From the NCBI GenBank assembly GCA_950295325.1, contig OX485807.1:5832501-5896500 (forward strand): a stretch of 64,000 nt of DNA. Reading direction: 5' to 3'. The position numbers were made by a program, and so were the translations under genes. Position 1 is the stretch's first letter. Each line of letters starts with the position of its first letter. This document shows, piece after piece, positions 1-12,006 of the stretch. The DNA is from Polytrichum commune. Its lineage: Eukaryota > Streptophyta > Polytrichopsida > Polytrichales > Polytrichaceae. The notes beneath the pieces were generated by a model, which saw nothing but the letters and a program-made list of their open reading frames with translations, was not told where the DNA came from and did no database searches.

Positions 1-748
1 AACTCCCTCCAGTGGGCTGGGATGACAAAATTGGGCATCTTTGCACGCACAGCAGGCATTAGAATAGCTGCCATGGTGCCAAACTTGTCACATATGTCAT
101 AAACAATGAAGTCCATAACGAACTGCAGATGTCCATTCAATTAAACATCAAGTCCCTGCTGACACCCCCTGCATGCATTGCAAGACAGCCCCTGCCACTT
201 CTTGCAATCTCCCCTACACAAAATTTGCACACGTGCTCATTATCATGCCATGGGATGCTCCCTGCACAACAGATCAAAAAACAAATAACATAAGTGCTTC
301 CATGGACACTCAGAAGTCAAGTTAGCCTCGCAAAAATCCATTAGGCACAACGCAATGTCTGTTGATTCATATAATTCGGATGCTCGGACCCACAAACAAA
401 ACCTGACGTACTAAAGCTGCGTACATATCAAGGAATTGCAATGACATTGACACAAATCATAGGGTACCTTCTGTACACGCCAAGAGCCTCTGGGAACATG
501 CATTTCTCAAAAGCAGTATTGGCCCTAACGTGAGCCCAAAAGTTGTTCTTCTTCCTTGGACACCACTCAATTCTGCTCCGCCTCTAAGAACAAAAAACAT
601 CTTTGTGATCGTCAAACGCATTTCCTGGCTCAATAAGATGCTATGTTAGCGGAAGGAATGCACATGTATTCAACAAATATCATGTACATTTCAAAGGCAC
701 ACCAAATGCACAGAAAATGAAGTTGGCTTTGGGGTAAGGGTTCACTGT
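1..748. other. No gene seen; presumed interior of the CACTA element
   Basis: I see no convincing reading frame, RNA gene or repeat here. The stretch lies downstream of the minus-strand TNP2 gene and before the solo LTR. No CACTA left terminus is visible, so the element probably continues beyond the window. This is inference from the layout. Confidence 0.4.
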
Positions 749-1723
749 TGTCGCGACCCTTGCTAGCCCAACCTTGACCATCTTGCCAATTTTCAATTCT
801 AGCAAAGGTTACGAGTGGCTAACCCTTCGCATACCGCCATGCTAATGGTTAGCTTCTCTAACCCCGGACCAATAGTTCATAGGAGGGAACCAACCCTCCT
901 ACTTTGCTTTCGGGACTCACCCCTTAATCGGTAACCCATTTCCCCAATGTGGACTTCCATCTATGGAAGTCCAATCCTATGTTGATCATCGCGTTGCCGG
1001 AGCAACACTACAACAACCCGAACCATACTAGGCAACTATGGCCTCACAATAGGCCAAAGCCCATGGAGGCCTTGCCGTTCGGCCTCGGGTGGGTGAGGCC
1101 ACACCACCTCACCCATATAAGCCTCTAGGACTTCACGCGGGGCCCCTACCCCACCGTCAACCAACCTCTTGTCTCTCTACCAAGAGTTGGGGCGAAGTGG
1201 ACATTTTCCTTTAGCTGCTGGGCCTAGAACCCCCTAGCAGCTTCAGACCATCATAACTTCCTTGTATGATGTCTCATCATAACAACCAACCACTCCATCC
1301 TCATCTACGTTTCACGTAGATACCGATGGACTCCTCACTTGCCCCATTTGAGCAAGCCTTGAGGAAGTTATGCCTGTTTGAACCTTGGCAGTCCCGGGAA
1401 TCACTCCCAGGCACTGCTGCACCAGGGCGCTGTCCCGGGACAGCGCCCCACTCAAATGGCCATAACTCCTAGCTCACACCTCCGATTGAGGTGTTCTTGA
1501 GCATTCTAGAATCACCACGCCATGAGCTACGCATAGCTCTTGGCTTCACCCTCATGCCTCCTAGTCTCCGTGGGTGGGAGGCGTTCCCAACGCCTGGGGC
1601 CCTCACCCACACTAGGATCACTTGGGCCCTCTCACCAACGGCGCCACAAGTCCCGGGTGTCACTCCGGGGTCCCCCTTGTGCCCACGGTGTTTCGGGCAC
1701 TCCTCATGGAGAGGTGCGCGACA
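749..1723. mobile_element. Probable solo LTR (975 bp)
   Basis: The segment starts TGTCGCGACC and ends GGTGCGCGACA, giving matching TG...CA inverted ends (TGTCGCG/CGCGACA) of the kind seen on plant Gypsy LTRs. The flanking five bases are ACTGT on the left and ATTGC on the right. They differ only by two C/T changes, as expected for an old target duplication decayed by cytosine deamination. The interior has typical LTR texture (short CCCGGGACAGCGCC-like GC-rich words, no gene). There is no second LTR or internal polyprotein nearby, hence a solo LTR. Confidence 0.6.
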
Positions 1724-2409
1724 ATTGCGTAGCCTCCTGGCATTATCTGCCACGTTGCCCGGACGTGCAGCACCTACATTGCACCATAACGCCACAGATG
1801 AAATATGTGAATGAAGCTCTGGCATAAGTATAAGCGCTATAACCTGCGGAAGATAAACACCGCTACCATCCGAGGTCTTGTTGATTCATGGATTACATCA
1901 ACGATGACCACCACGTACAGGTGGGATGGCATGCTGTCCAACATACAAACATACTGCAACGAGGTGTAAGGCCAGGCACACAAATCAGGATACGCCCTCT
2001 ACCATGCTCAGATGTTGGCATATAAATCTGCACAAAACTTCCAAAATTGTGGTCACTATGCTTCTATGCATTCAATAGTCTACACCTGCTGCGCAAATGC
2101 GATGGTGATCTCCCTGTACTCCACACTTGTAAGCATTATGGACAGCCAGTCACACACGTCAACTGAAAGTTGCGTCACAACCAACAAGGGGTGCACACAA
2201 TCTGCAACCACAAAGTCGTTCGCCAAGTTGAAATTCCGCGTGGAAGAACTTCCTCACATGGCCAATTTGTCGTTAATGTGACAACAGACCTTCGCATCCA
2301 ATATTCTACCACAGGGAATCCACTTTACAGATTGTGCATACATCGACTAACCTGCTACTCACCCCTGTCATAGCAGAACTCTTCTGCAGTCCCACAATAG
2401 TGACTTAGT
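1724..2409. other. No gene seen; downstream flank of the TNP2 gene
   Basis: Short open frames here show no recognisable family and no splice context. The stretch separates the solo LTR from the last exon of the minus-strand transposase gene and probably holds its 3' untranslated region. Confidence 0.4.
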
Positions 2410-2893
2410 TCAGATTCTCTGGACCGGTCTTCCCCTGATGTGTCCCCTCCCCCTTCCCCTTCCCCTTCGTCCCCGAGCTCTTCCATGTTCGTGTTCGTCA
2501 ATTCTTTTGCCGCTCACCAACGCATTCAACCTAGCAACTTCTGCTGCTGGAACCCTCTCCCCGTCATGGCCCGGATTTGGGCGGAATTCCACTGCATTCA
2601 TGTCCACCGGCAGTTGCAAGCCGATCAAATCTCCCGATATCCCCAAAATCTGTTCGTCGTTGTTGTCCACCACTCTCCTGGATCTCGGCTCCTTCTGAAG
2701 GACAACCCGCCACCCCGGATGTCTCCAGTCTTTGATGAAGAACACTTGTTCCAAAGGTGCACATTGCCATGACAACGTTGTATGAGGCCTAATCAAAATT
2801 TCACAACCTCATTTGCTACAATGATGCAACTCAATCCGAACACAAACAAGCTCATTGCTTTATGCAATCAATTAAGAAAAGAAGCTGGAATAC

Positions 2894-3470
2894 CTGCCGG
2901 ACCGTAGCTGGCAATACATATGGCTCCCTATCTCGTGCAATGCGATCGTTGAAACGTACCAAGGTGAAGCCATATTGGTCTATTTTTGTTGATGAGCGTG
3001 GCCCGCAGTCATTGCGTATCCAGGATCCACGAAATACTACCCTCCGTTGGGCCAAGTACCTTACAACAATTATCTCTTTCAATACGCCCACCAAACTCAC
3101 ACCTGCACTTTGTCCTTCCTCTGGTCCAAATATACTGGCGATGCCATAATCCTGCGTGATGAATCCATGTTCGACTCCGTCATTCAGCACCCTATAGTGA
3201 TTTCCATATTCCCACATTTGTTGGTAAGTCTCTGCGTGCCTCGAGGGTAGAGCAGATAAACGTTGCAATTCAATGTCAACATTGCTGGAGCCTTGTGCAT
3301 TGACCAACTGTGTTGTGTACTGGGCCAACCACTCAACAAAGTCCGGCAGATCATGCAATAGGTGAGGAGGATACAGATGTTGTTCTCTTCGAGGCAGTCC
3401 CCTTGATGCAGCGTCCCTTCGGAATGCATCCCTGCCTGCCTCAAGCTCCTCAGCTACAGCCTGGTACTCT
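2894..3470 (-). pseudogene. TNP2 exon 4: DUF4216 region
   Basis: The exon encodes LPDFVEWLAQY, HGFITQDYGIAS, VLKEIIVVRYLAQRRVVFRG and KIDQYGFTLVRFNDR, which is the DUF4216 pattern that follows DUF4218 in plant CACTA transposases. It begins at a GCAG acceptor in the phase required by exon 3 and ends CGG CAG before GTATT. The exon itself is open throughout. Confidence 0.87.
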
Positions 3471-3591
3471 CTGCCACATAAATACTTCGTGTAAATGTAT
3501 TGTAAGACTAGAATATGTAAACATCAAACTAGCGTGCCAGCGAAACAAAGTGGATTCACATTACTCAAAATCTGGGTGACAATGGTCATAC

Positions 3592-4490
3592 CTCCAAGGC
3601 TGCATAGTTGCCTCAGAATTCCGGATAATCCAGGAATGGATTCCTCGACGCTCTTCGCTGGTTAATTCTCTGTTCGATGCCTTTCCTTCCAACAATTCCC
3701 CACAATCGCCTAGCTCCTCCTCGTCGTCCCAAATCCTTCATCGTGTGTGAGGGTACAACTTTAAGTACTCAGTGCAGAAACCTAAAGCTTCATCATACAT
3801 ATAAGCGTTCGCAATTGCCCCTTCGGGATGTGCCCTGCTCCGGACATATTTTTTCAAAACATGCAGGTGTCTCTCTACTGGATAGCACCAAGCATTAGCT
3901 ATTGGTCCACACAACTTAACTTGTCTGACAAGGTGGATTGGCAAGTGTACCATAATATCAAAAAACGAAGGAGGAAACCAAATCTCCATCAAGCACATGG
4001 TTTCCGCTGCATAATGTTGGAGACGATCCAATTCAGCAACATTTATGACTTTCTTGCAGATCATCGTGAACAACCTGGCCAACCGAATTATGGCCTGCCG
4101 AGGGCCAGAGTCCAATAGATGTCTCAAACAAACAGGAAGTATAAATTGGAAAAAAATGTGAAAGTCATGAGACTTCATGTTACCAATTTTGTTCTTGATG
4201 ATGTGCTTCTTCATGGGACCGCAATAACCCGTCAGTAAAGATATGCCATCCAATTGCTCCAAATTTTTTTTTTGTTCTTCCTTCGTCAACACATACGGCG
4301 CCGGAGGCTTGAAGTAGTGGCCACCTGCTATCGGCTCTCGTCGAATCCACAGATGTTGCCGTATTCCCTCCTCTTCCATGTCTCGACGTGATGCTGCAGT
4401 GTCTTTGGCTCCAAATAGTAGTTTTAATAGGCTCTCACATATATTTCGCTCAATGTGCATTATGTCCAATAGATGGCAAATTGGAAGCTT
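3592..4490 (-). pseudogene. TNP2 exon 3: DUF4218 region
   Basis: The exon opens at an ACAG acceptor with KLPICHLLDIMHIERN, the conserved LDVMHIEKN-type motif. It continues through LLTGYCGPMKKH, MKSHDFHIFFQFILPV, LCGPIANAWCYPVERHLH and LKKYVRSRAHPEGAIANAY, all typical of DUF4218 in CACTA transposases. An in-frame TGA (3738-3740) lies 50 codons before the donor at 3591-3590, where a CGA or TGG codon would be expected. The exon is therefore inactive as it stands. Confidence 0.9.
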
Positions 4491-5329
4491 CTGTAGCAAA
4501 AACATTCACGCACGTTAGTTAAATAGTGCATCGGACACATAATCCGTGAGCAATACAAAAATTCAGGACATGTTCGTGACACGGTGAACATCTGAAACTA
4601 GGCACGTGTACAATCCATTGTTCTCTCTAAGCTTGCCCCTCTGTTAACGGGTGATCAGTTGGAACTTCGTGTATGCTTCTACAAGCTTAGCCAGTAACTC
4701 TCAACCACGATCATTATCGACGGTATTGCCTCAGGCCGCTCCAACACCCATTCAATTGTGCGCAACATGATATTGGGGTTTGGTTCTTCTTCTGCTCCAT
4801 TCTCCAATCTGGGAAGGGATGACCAATAATCAAATCATCCTGCATCAACTGCCTCACCTTCAGTAGCTAGCTTACATATACAAATTGGCCTCAAATTGGT
4901 TTGATTTTATTTTTCTTAAATTAAAACAATAAGTCAATCCCAGTCATTATAGTTTTACTGAAGGAAATAAGATGAACTGGCCAGATTTTGGGTATGTCTG
5001 GAGTTGGAATGGGCCAGCAGTAATAATGAGGATCTAACACTGATACTAAACTGCGACTACTCTGAGGCATGATTGTGTGTTACAGAAACCATTGAAGAGA
5101 TGTAACCTGGACCTCTTGGAAACTCTGAGCAGCTGCTATTTTATTCACTAGATTAAACTCATTCCTCATTAATACCTGTGCCTGCGAAATCCCATAACAA
5201 CCCAAGAGTGTATTATCTTCTTGGACTGTGTGGCCGAACAACAATGCAATAGCATCAGATGGGAATCAATGTTGTTTATATGCAAGCACAAACAAGCAAA
5301 ATGCATGGAGTTAGGTTTAGGGCACCAAC

Positions 5330-7131
5330 CCGCCAATATGGTAATTGGTATAAGGCTGATACCCTTTTCACACCGTGCTCCTTTGCTGGAAATCCATCGT
5401 CCTTTTCCAACCCGCCACCGTCAATGTAGGCCTCCGATTGGATGCCACGTCTAATTGTTTGATTTCCAGGTAGGGGTTCCTCTTCGTTGTCGACATTGGC
5501 CTCATTGTCAAATGCAGCAACCGCTCCACGAAAGTAGTGGTCTTCTCGAAGATACCGTCGATGGCAATTGCAGTACACCATTTTTCGGAGAACCTTTGAC
5601 CTCCGTGATTTTGTATGCGGTCCGCATACAGGACAAGCTTTAAACCCTTTTGTGGTTAGTCCAGAAATAAGCCCGTAAGCTGGAAAATCATGCAATGTCC
5701 ACATTAGTACAGCCTCAACTTGAAAATAGACATCCCCATGTACGCTCTAGCATCCCGTGTAAGAACCCCTTCCCGGCTCCAAAGTTGCTGCAATTCATCC
5801 ACCAACGGTTGTATAAACACATCAAAATTCAAGCCAGTTAGTCTTAATTTTGTTGGAATCAGAAGACATAACAATACAAAATATTTTTTGGTTACCATCC
5901 ATGGAGGCAGATTGTAATTGAATACAATCACAGGAGTTAAGCTTTCGGTACTACGCTTCTCCGAATATGGGTTCATGCCATCTAAGGCAAGACCTAGATG
6001 CATATCCCGTGGATCCTGTCCGAACATACCATTGCCCGCATCGGGCTCCAAATCTGTGTGCACAAAACTCCATTGGGGACAATCAGCTGTGTGTCTCATA
6101 TTTCCATCCTCACTCTTGTGAAAATGATGCCACACATTTAATTTGGACAACTTCCTCGAACTGTACATTCTTTGCAACTGAGGAATTAGTGGGAAATGAC
6201 GCAATATCAAGGTTGGTACCCTTGCCCTACCGGACATTCTATACCTCTCAGCATCGCAAACTGGACACTTTTCTGAGTCCTCCAAATCACCCTTAAACAA
6301 ACAACAACCATTGGGACATGCATGTATCATATTATATGCCAACCCGAGTCTTCGCAGAATTTTCATGCTCAAGAGCATAAGTAACTCATTCATGAACATG
6401 TTGGAAACACCGTGTGTCTTGCAACAATTCAATATAAGTAAAGTAGCACATAACATGGATACGGTGCTGCCTTCGTACAAGGGCAGTGTGGCTGATGTGT
6501 CAATCTCTGGATTTGACCCCATGCGGTCATGAGGAATTTGTTCCAGCATTTCTTCCACATCTTCGCCGTCAGTGGATGTGTCATCTGCTGCATCCCACTC
6601 CTCAGCTCTCACAGAATCACTGGAGTTGTCCACCGCATGACCATTCTCCTCCACGCCGAATGATTGCTCCTGTGCGTTGGATCCCCCGAAGTGACTTCCT
6701 CCTCCATCTCCAGCTGGTTCCCCACTGTCGCTATCTCCCGACTCAGAGGAGTTTGTGCCAAGGCTAGCAGTGTTGTTGGAATGGATGTCCATGTCGCATG
6801 CCTCGCCGAGGTGGTGGGATCCTTCAGAAGCATCGGGCCCTGCATTATTGTAATGCACATTGCCATTGTCAAGTCCACCCGAGTGTCGACCCTGTAATGG
6901 TTGCTCGTGCACATGTGAACCGACTGGCATGCCGTTGGAGGAGCACTCCGCGAGAGACGCACGCATGTGAATGTCATCCGCACGAGCGAAGGCGTTCCTC
7001 ACCATCGTCCCCATCCCGACCCCTTCATCCAGTGCGATCTCGGCTACTGGCTCATTTAGTCCAAGAAATGCTCTGGCATTTCTCCCAATGTGCTCCTCCC
7101 ACTCCTTGTCCGATGAGTCGCAGTCGTCACC
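5330..7131 (-). pseudogene. TNP2 exon 2: Transposase_21 core
   Basis: After an acidic, serine-rich lead, the exon shows the hallmark order of Transposase_21: an ACPNGCCLFKGD cysteine motif, CPVCDAERYR, then LGLALDGMNPYSEK and YNLPPWMVTKKYF, followed by a leucine-rich block with IQPLVDELQQLW. The final part (5704-5330) carries WTLHDFPAYGL and a KACPVCG knuckle and ends at LPYWR before a GT donor at 5329-5328. The frame break near 5713 divides the two halves. The exon starts with a clear GCAG acceptor at 7132-7135. An upstream ATG at 7014 would give only the second part of the protein, so I favour the start in exon 1. Confidence 0.88.
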
Positions 7132-7467
7132 CTGCCTCAGAAAAAATTAACACGTTCAGGTTTTGAAACATAGATTTCCAGGGCCGTGCATTTCCAGCGG
7201 ATGAAGGGCTCAATCACGATGTGGGGACGGGGTTACCTGTGTCCATCCTCTCAAGGCACCATGCCTGCCTCGATGCCTCAGGTGCCGTGCAACAGTGCTG
7301 CTATTGTATGGCCACCTTCGACCTCCACAAAGGTTGCACGGACACCTGTACCTTTGTAGTTCATTCCTACTTGCACGTTCTTCATCTCGGCGCTGCAGCT
7401 TTAAGTCCCTTGCCTTGATGCGAAGGGGATGATTTAGTGGAAGTTGAGCTGTAGGTTCTCCGTCCAT

Positions 7468-8760
7468 GTGAATGCTAATCTCTAAACACTAAACTCCTGC
7501 ATCTAAAAGGGTTTAGGAACGTTTGATCGGACCATAGAACCAGTACGGCGCAGCTTGAATCAACCACATCCTGACATTAGAGTTCATTTACATTGTAAAA
7601 AAACACACTGTCCGAGGAAAAATCCCGCCCGTTAGATTCGACACAATGGCAGAATGAGGCACTTCTAGTGAAACTAACACATGTTTAATGCACAGTTTCA
7701 ACGTGGGCTTCGTTTTTTGAACTGCGGTCACTAGCGATGAAGTGGAAATGCCCAGTCTGTCGTGTTGTTTCTTCCACAGGCAGAGACGCAAATACGACTG
7801 TGTTACACAAATAATCGCGTCAAGGATCCTTGGCACTAAAAATTGAGTAAACTTCTAACCCCAGCTACCACAACATGAGCGCATGAACATCGATCAGGGT
7901 CATCGTGTTAAAGCACGCTTCCCATTCGTCAAAGTATGTGAAAATCCCATTCCAATTCCGCATTGCATTCAGTCCTACTTACCGGCCCAAGAAGCGGTTC
8001 ATCCATGGATGGCAGTCGGTCGTTTCCCACTCAGCATCATGCGAAAGCAAAACTCCAAACGCACAAGGAACCGTTCTATTGACATTAGGTAGACAGCAAA
8101 AGAGATGCCCTGGCCCACATCACGGACAGTTTCACATGAAACACGCGGGCGGCCCAAATAACCCTCCTGCTCATACTGCAGGGTGGCACCATAAATCAAA
8201 AGCATACTACATATAAAGACGTTTTGGGTGGATTAAGTCACTAACACAAGGCATAACCGCAGTGCATAACCAACAAGTGACATCCGCTATCGGCCAACAG
8301 AACCAAGGGGATTAGCCGACAAGTGACTACCATTCGCCTCACATGGTTCACACTGAAAAAGGATGCAAAATATGACGCACCGCAGCGACCTGACATTAAA
8401 ATTTGGAATGACAGAAGTGGGGATCACAACCCGGGGAGGTGTCAACTAGAAAATACTGACTGTGACAAACGAAAACACAAGCTCATTATCAGCCTCGAAA
8501 CCTCCATCATTGTTGAAACCACATTGGATCATCGATGCCCGCCGCCACAGGGCGCAATCCACGCTTCCCTTCACAAATCCCCGCGGGCCAAGGTCGGTCA
8601 TGGAATTCGACCAACACATCTCCAGGGGTGCCGAATCAACCAAAAACTCACATCAACACCTCCGACGACTGACTGCACCACATATACAGCACACAAATAA
8701 GCCCATCTCGGACAAACCACTTGTCAACGTTAACTTGGGTCGGTTTAGGAGGAAACAAGT
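7468..8760. other. No gene seen; CACTA interior upstream of TNP2
   Basis: This is the presumed 5' flank of the minus-strand transposase gene. Several short open frames overlap on both strands but none shows a recognisable domain or good splice context. The stretch ends at the CAAGT target-duplication copy (8756-8760) of the next LTR. Confidence 0.4.
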
Positions 8761-11608
8761 TGTGGTACTTTTGGGCCACCCCCTTTCGAGGGAGCCTAAA
8801 AGTATCACACAAGCCCTTCGGTGAAGGTGGCCTGCATTTGCAGGCGCCCAAGCCGAACCCGGATGATAGGTGTATAACGTGAGTAGTTAGATTTTTAAGG
8901 GAGATTAAATATGCGTCGTAGTACCTCCGGAGGTTAGGCCTTAGTTTTTTACTAGTGTGGCTTTAAACTCCACTAACCAATTTCATATCTAGTTCTAACC
9001 TTAACCTACAACCTATTCTACGCGCAGACGCACCAGCCTTGAAACCAAGGCAATCCTAATTTGTGAATTGGGATGGTTCTGATACACCCAACCGGGTGTG
9101 ACTCATACCACCCTAACTCAACGAACGGAATAACGACAATTTGATGGACCATTCAATTCTTCCTATTTCTTTATTTAGTTCTATTTAGTTTTCTAAGCGG
9201 GGGAACTTGGCCTAAGTCCCACCCTTCACACAAATTCCTTCTTAATTACTTACTTTTGTTTGCACGTCCTAACTTACTACATTAACATATTAGGCATCAC
9301 CCCTTACCTTGGGTCTCTTGCCAACAAGGGTTTACGATTTATTTTGTATGTTTTGATTGTTAAATGTGTTTACACTGGATAGACCACGAAATGCAACTCA
9401 ATGGGACCAGGGTGACGGGCGACCTGTAAGTTCAACCTGTTGCGCAATCTTCATAAATTGGGGCCATTACTCCCAATCTATGGGGCCAACAACATAATAG
9501 TGGATTCGCGGGTCATTAACCCCACCTTTCCACCAACAACATTCAGAGTGGTCGTGTCGGTGATTAATCCGACTTACCACACACGAAACTTGCTAATAAA
9601 TGAAGCTACTACCACAAAACATACCAAGGGCCCCGAAAACAATGGAATTGGGTACTCCCTTGGCGGTCAAGTGGTCAAGCCACTTGACCTTACGAGATAG
9701 GTGAGTGGGTTTAGAGATGCGTACCTTAGCCGTGCTCCCTCCAATCCTAAATGGAAGGCTTAAGGTTAGTTAATTTACCTCAATTTTCCTCGGTTGATTT
9801 GGGCTTGATGTAGGCCGAGCCGCTACCTCCTTCCTTGCTCCACTTTCCGAGCGTCGACCTTGCCTCCTTCTTTGTAACTAGTTTGGTAGTAAGCGTACCT
9901 TAGTTAACAATTAAAATATAAAGTGTTATTCTGCCCTGTAATTTAATCCTAAGCATAATATTTATACTTAGTGCACCAAATTATCTTTCCAATGATCTAA
10001 AAATCACTCTAATCGGATAAGAAATGCAAAAGTTATGAGGGTTGGAAGTGTGAGGTCGATTCAACCGACCCTTCCAACCCACCTATCTACCTTCTAACTT
10101 CAAAAATTCATAGCACATTCCTTACTACTTGGATCTAGGCTTTCCTTATACCATTGGAAAGCTATGAACAAGCTCTAACTAGAAAAATTATGACATCAGC
10201 AGGTTAAGCTAATAGAAATTCAGCGGACTCCTTGTAACACAGCAGTCAATCAAGAAGGCTTAAACTATGTATCTCGCCTTCAACAATTCATATCTAATTC
10301 AAATCTTAGTCAAATCAAACGTTCTATATGACCCTGGAAAGATATTAAAAATATGTATTTGATAAAAATATGTGATTAGAAAGGTAAGCCGAAGTGAACC
10401 CAGCAGGTCCTCTGTAATGCAGCAGTCAACCAAAAGTTCTCAAACTATGTGTCCCATCTTGCACAATTCATATCTAATTCAAATCATGCTCAAATCAAAT
10501 GTTCTAAGCCATTTTGGAAAGCTACACAAAAGTTCTACTTGGGAAAAATATAATTTCTTGGAATTAAAATTCCTATTGGGCTCGCAGGTCTGATCCAGCA
10601 GCCGCTACCCACAAGACCACCCAGTTTTTCTACTCCATCTTTGAAAATCCATAACTAATTGTCATCTCAACCAAATTACAAATGGGAAACGGCTATGGAT
10701 AGCTATATGAAATCTCTCTAAGAGAAAAATGATAAGTATCTTGTTCTAGCTTTTGAACTAAGCCTTCAGGGCATTGGCAGATGAGGTCTATAATGCCTCT
10801 ACTCAAAACTCTACCATCCAACCTACCTCTACAAAAGAAGGAATAATTTTGTTGGTGTGTTAATAAACACACAACCTAACTAGGAGAGAGAGAGTAGAGG
10901 AGGTTCTCAAGCCTTTCTTTTAGACCATTGAGAATACATGCTAAAGGATTTTTTCCTAACTACATTGAAGCAGGGCTTCGCCCAAAAACTAGAGAAAGAG
11001 AGAGAGCTACAAGGTGGAAGGAGGGGTTTTTAAACCCTCTCACAAAAGGGTTGGACCCCTCCTCCACCGGATCCATTTTTCAAACCCTTTCCCGAAATTT
11101 TGGCTCGGGGGTTTTCCCGGTTGAGGTTGCCACCCTCTCGCCGAGGTGGCTCCGACAAAAAACCTTTAGAAATCTTTCTAATTTTTCCGCCATCGAGTTG
11201 GCAAGGGGGCAAGTGGGCAAGTATCCCCCTTGCTCTCTTTCTTTTTTGTCTTCAAAATTCTTCACGCCGATTTTATCTTCTTACGTAAAACACCTCCAAT
11301 AGTCTTGTGTGCCTCACACTAACTAATAAACTAACACTTGCTTAGCTAGCATTTACTAACATTTGCTTAATAGCTAGCATCTACTAATATTTGCTTAGCT
11401 AGTTGTTTTTACTAGCTAGCATATTTTTTCTACTTTGCTATCTTCTAGCACTACTTAGTTTCATTTTGACCTTCCTTCTTCTAGGCTAAATACTAAATGA
11501 ACTAATTTTCCCTAAATTCCCTAAATTCCCTATCAATTCTAACTTTTAATGCTAACATTCTAACTAAAAGTGATCCCGCAGAGTGGTGGACCACTCAAAG
11601 GGTTCACA
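8761..11608. mobile_element. Solo LTR (2848 bp) with CAAGT target duplication
   Basis: The segment begins TGTGGTAC and ends GGTTCACA. It is flanked by a perfect 5-bp direct repeat, CAAGT, at 8756-8760 and 11609-11613. This is the signature of an LTR retrotransposon insertion. The interior holds no reverse transcriptase, integrase or second LTR, so a solo LTR left by recombination is the simplest reading; a non-autonomous element cannot be excluded. The middle part (about 10080-10720) contains degenerate repeats of roughly 120 bp built around 'ATTCATATCTAATTCAAATC' and 'GGAAAGCTA', a texture common in long plant Gypsy LTRs. Confidence 0.85.
10080..10720. repeat. Degenerate ~120-bp repeats inside the LTR
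   Basis: About five imperfect units each contain a 'TTCATA(A/T)CTAATT(C/G)' core, a 'TTGGAAAGCTA'-like core and a 'CAGCAG(T/G)' word. They were aligned by eye, so copy borders are approximate. Confidence 0.55.
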
Positions 11609-11667
11609 CAAGTCCTACATGGCTAAATTTCATAAGATGCACTTCATTACTGTAGAACGATAACCCT

Positions 11668-12006
11668 TTGTGTGTAATACACAACCAACATTTCAACGTG
11701 TCAGGGCATACTCGGAATGTCCAAAAAGGGTTTTGGGAACAAAGTCAGGGTAGAGATGTGGACACAGGTGAGCAGGCAGACGTTACTCCACCATGTGGAG
11801 AGATAAACCCGCTCCATTGGCAACAACAAGGAGAATTGCACAAGCAGAATTGTGGTGATCACTACCTGCTCGTGAACTGGCCCCAAAACCCCGAGTGCCC
11901 AGTCCAAAGCTTTTCAGTTACAACACACGATGCCCCAATAAACATGGACCGAAATCAAGGAGATGGGATGTACTTCCCGCAAGCGGCATTCAACCAGGAC
12001 CCGTGA
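11668..12006 (+). CDS. Candidate coding fragment, polar and Q-rich, unknown
   Basis: A 112-codon open stretch just right of the solo LTR is rich in Q, N, H and P (for example HWQQQGELHKQNCGD). That composition resembles the N-terminal half of the plus-strand TNP1-like gene downstream. It may be a displaced or relic exon of a CACTA accessory gene, or chance. I found no domain and cannot place splice sites with confidence. Confidence 0.2.
   Translation: MCVIHNQHFNVSGHTRNVQKGFWEQSQGRDVDTGEQADVTPPCGEINPLHWQQQGELHKQNCGDHYLLVNWPQNPECPVQSFSVTTHDAPINMDRNQGDGMYFPQAAFNQDP

Larger units (their letters stand above)
2410..7467 (-). pseudogene. CACTA TNP2-type transposase gene, decayed (five exons)
   Basis: TNP2 proteins are DDE-type transposases that cut and rejoin CACTA elements. 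Exons read from the minus strand are 7467-7237 (zinc-finger-like N terminus with CPCNLCGG), 7131-5330 (Transposase_21 core), 4490-3592 (DUF4218), 3470-2894 (DUF4216) and about 2745-2410 (basic RGRGRGRG tail). Exons 1-4 have consensus GT/AG junctions and compatible phases. Three lesions are visible. Near 5713 one base is missing, so the frame stops at LRLY and resumes as MWTLHDFPAYG. A TGA at 3738-3740 interrupts the end of the DUF4218 exon before RIWDDEEE. The acceptor before VFFIKDW reads CAA instead of CAG. The frameshift assignment is supported by exon 2 being one base short of a whole number of codons. Family identity is secure; the exon 5 start is uncertain. Confidence 0.88.

Noticed and set aside
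1469-1825. 118-codon minus-strand frame and its overlapping plus-strand partners
   Set aside because: They lie mostly within the GC-rich solo LTR, overlap each other in several phases and show no family.
8936-8957. A second CACTA right end ('ttttttactagtg')
   Set aside because: It lies inside the well-bounded solo LTR and lacks any further similarity to the terminus at 22565.
10928-11302. 124-codon frame at the LTR end
   Set aside because: It falls inside the solo LTR in a GC-rich patch with competing frames; no domain.
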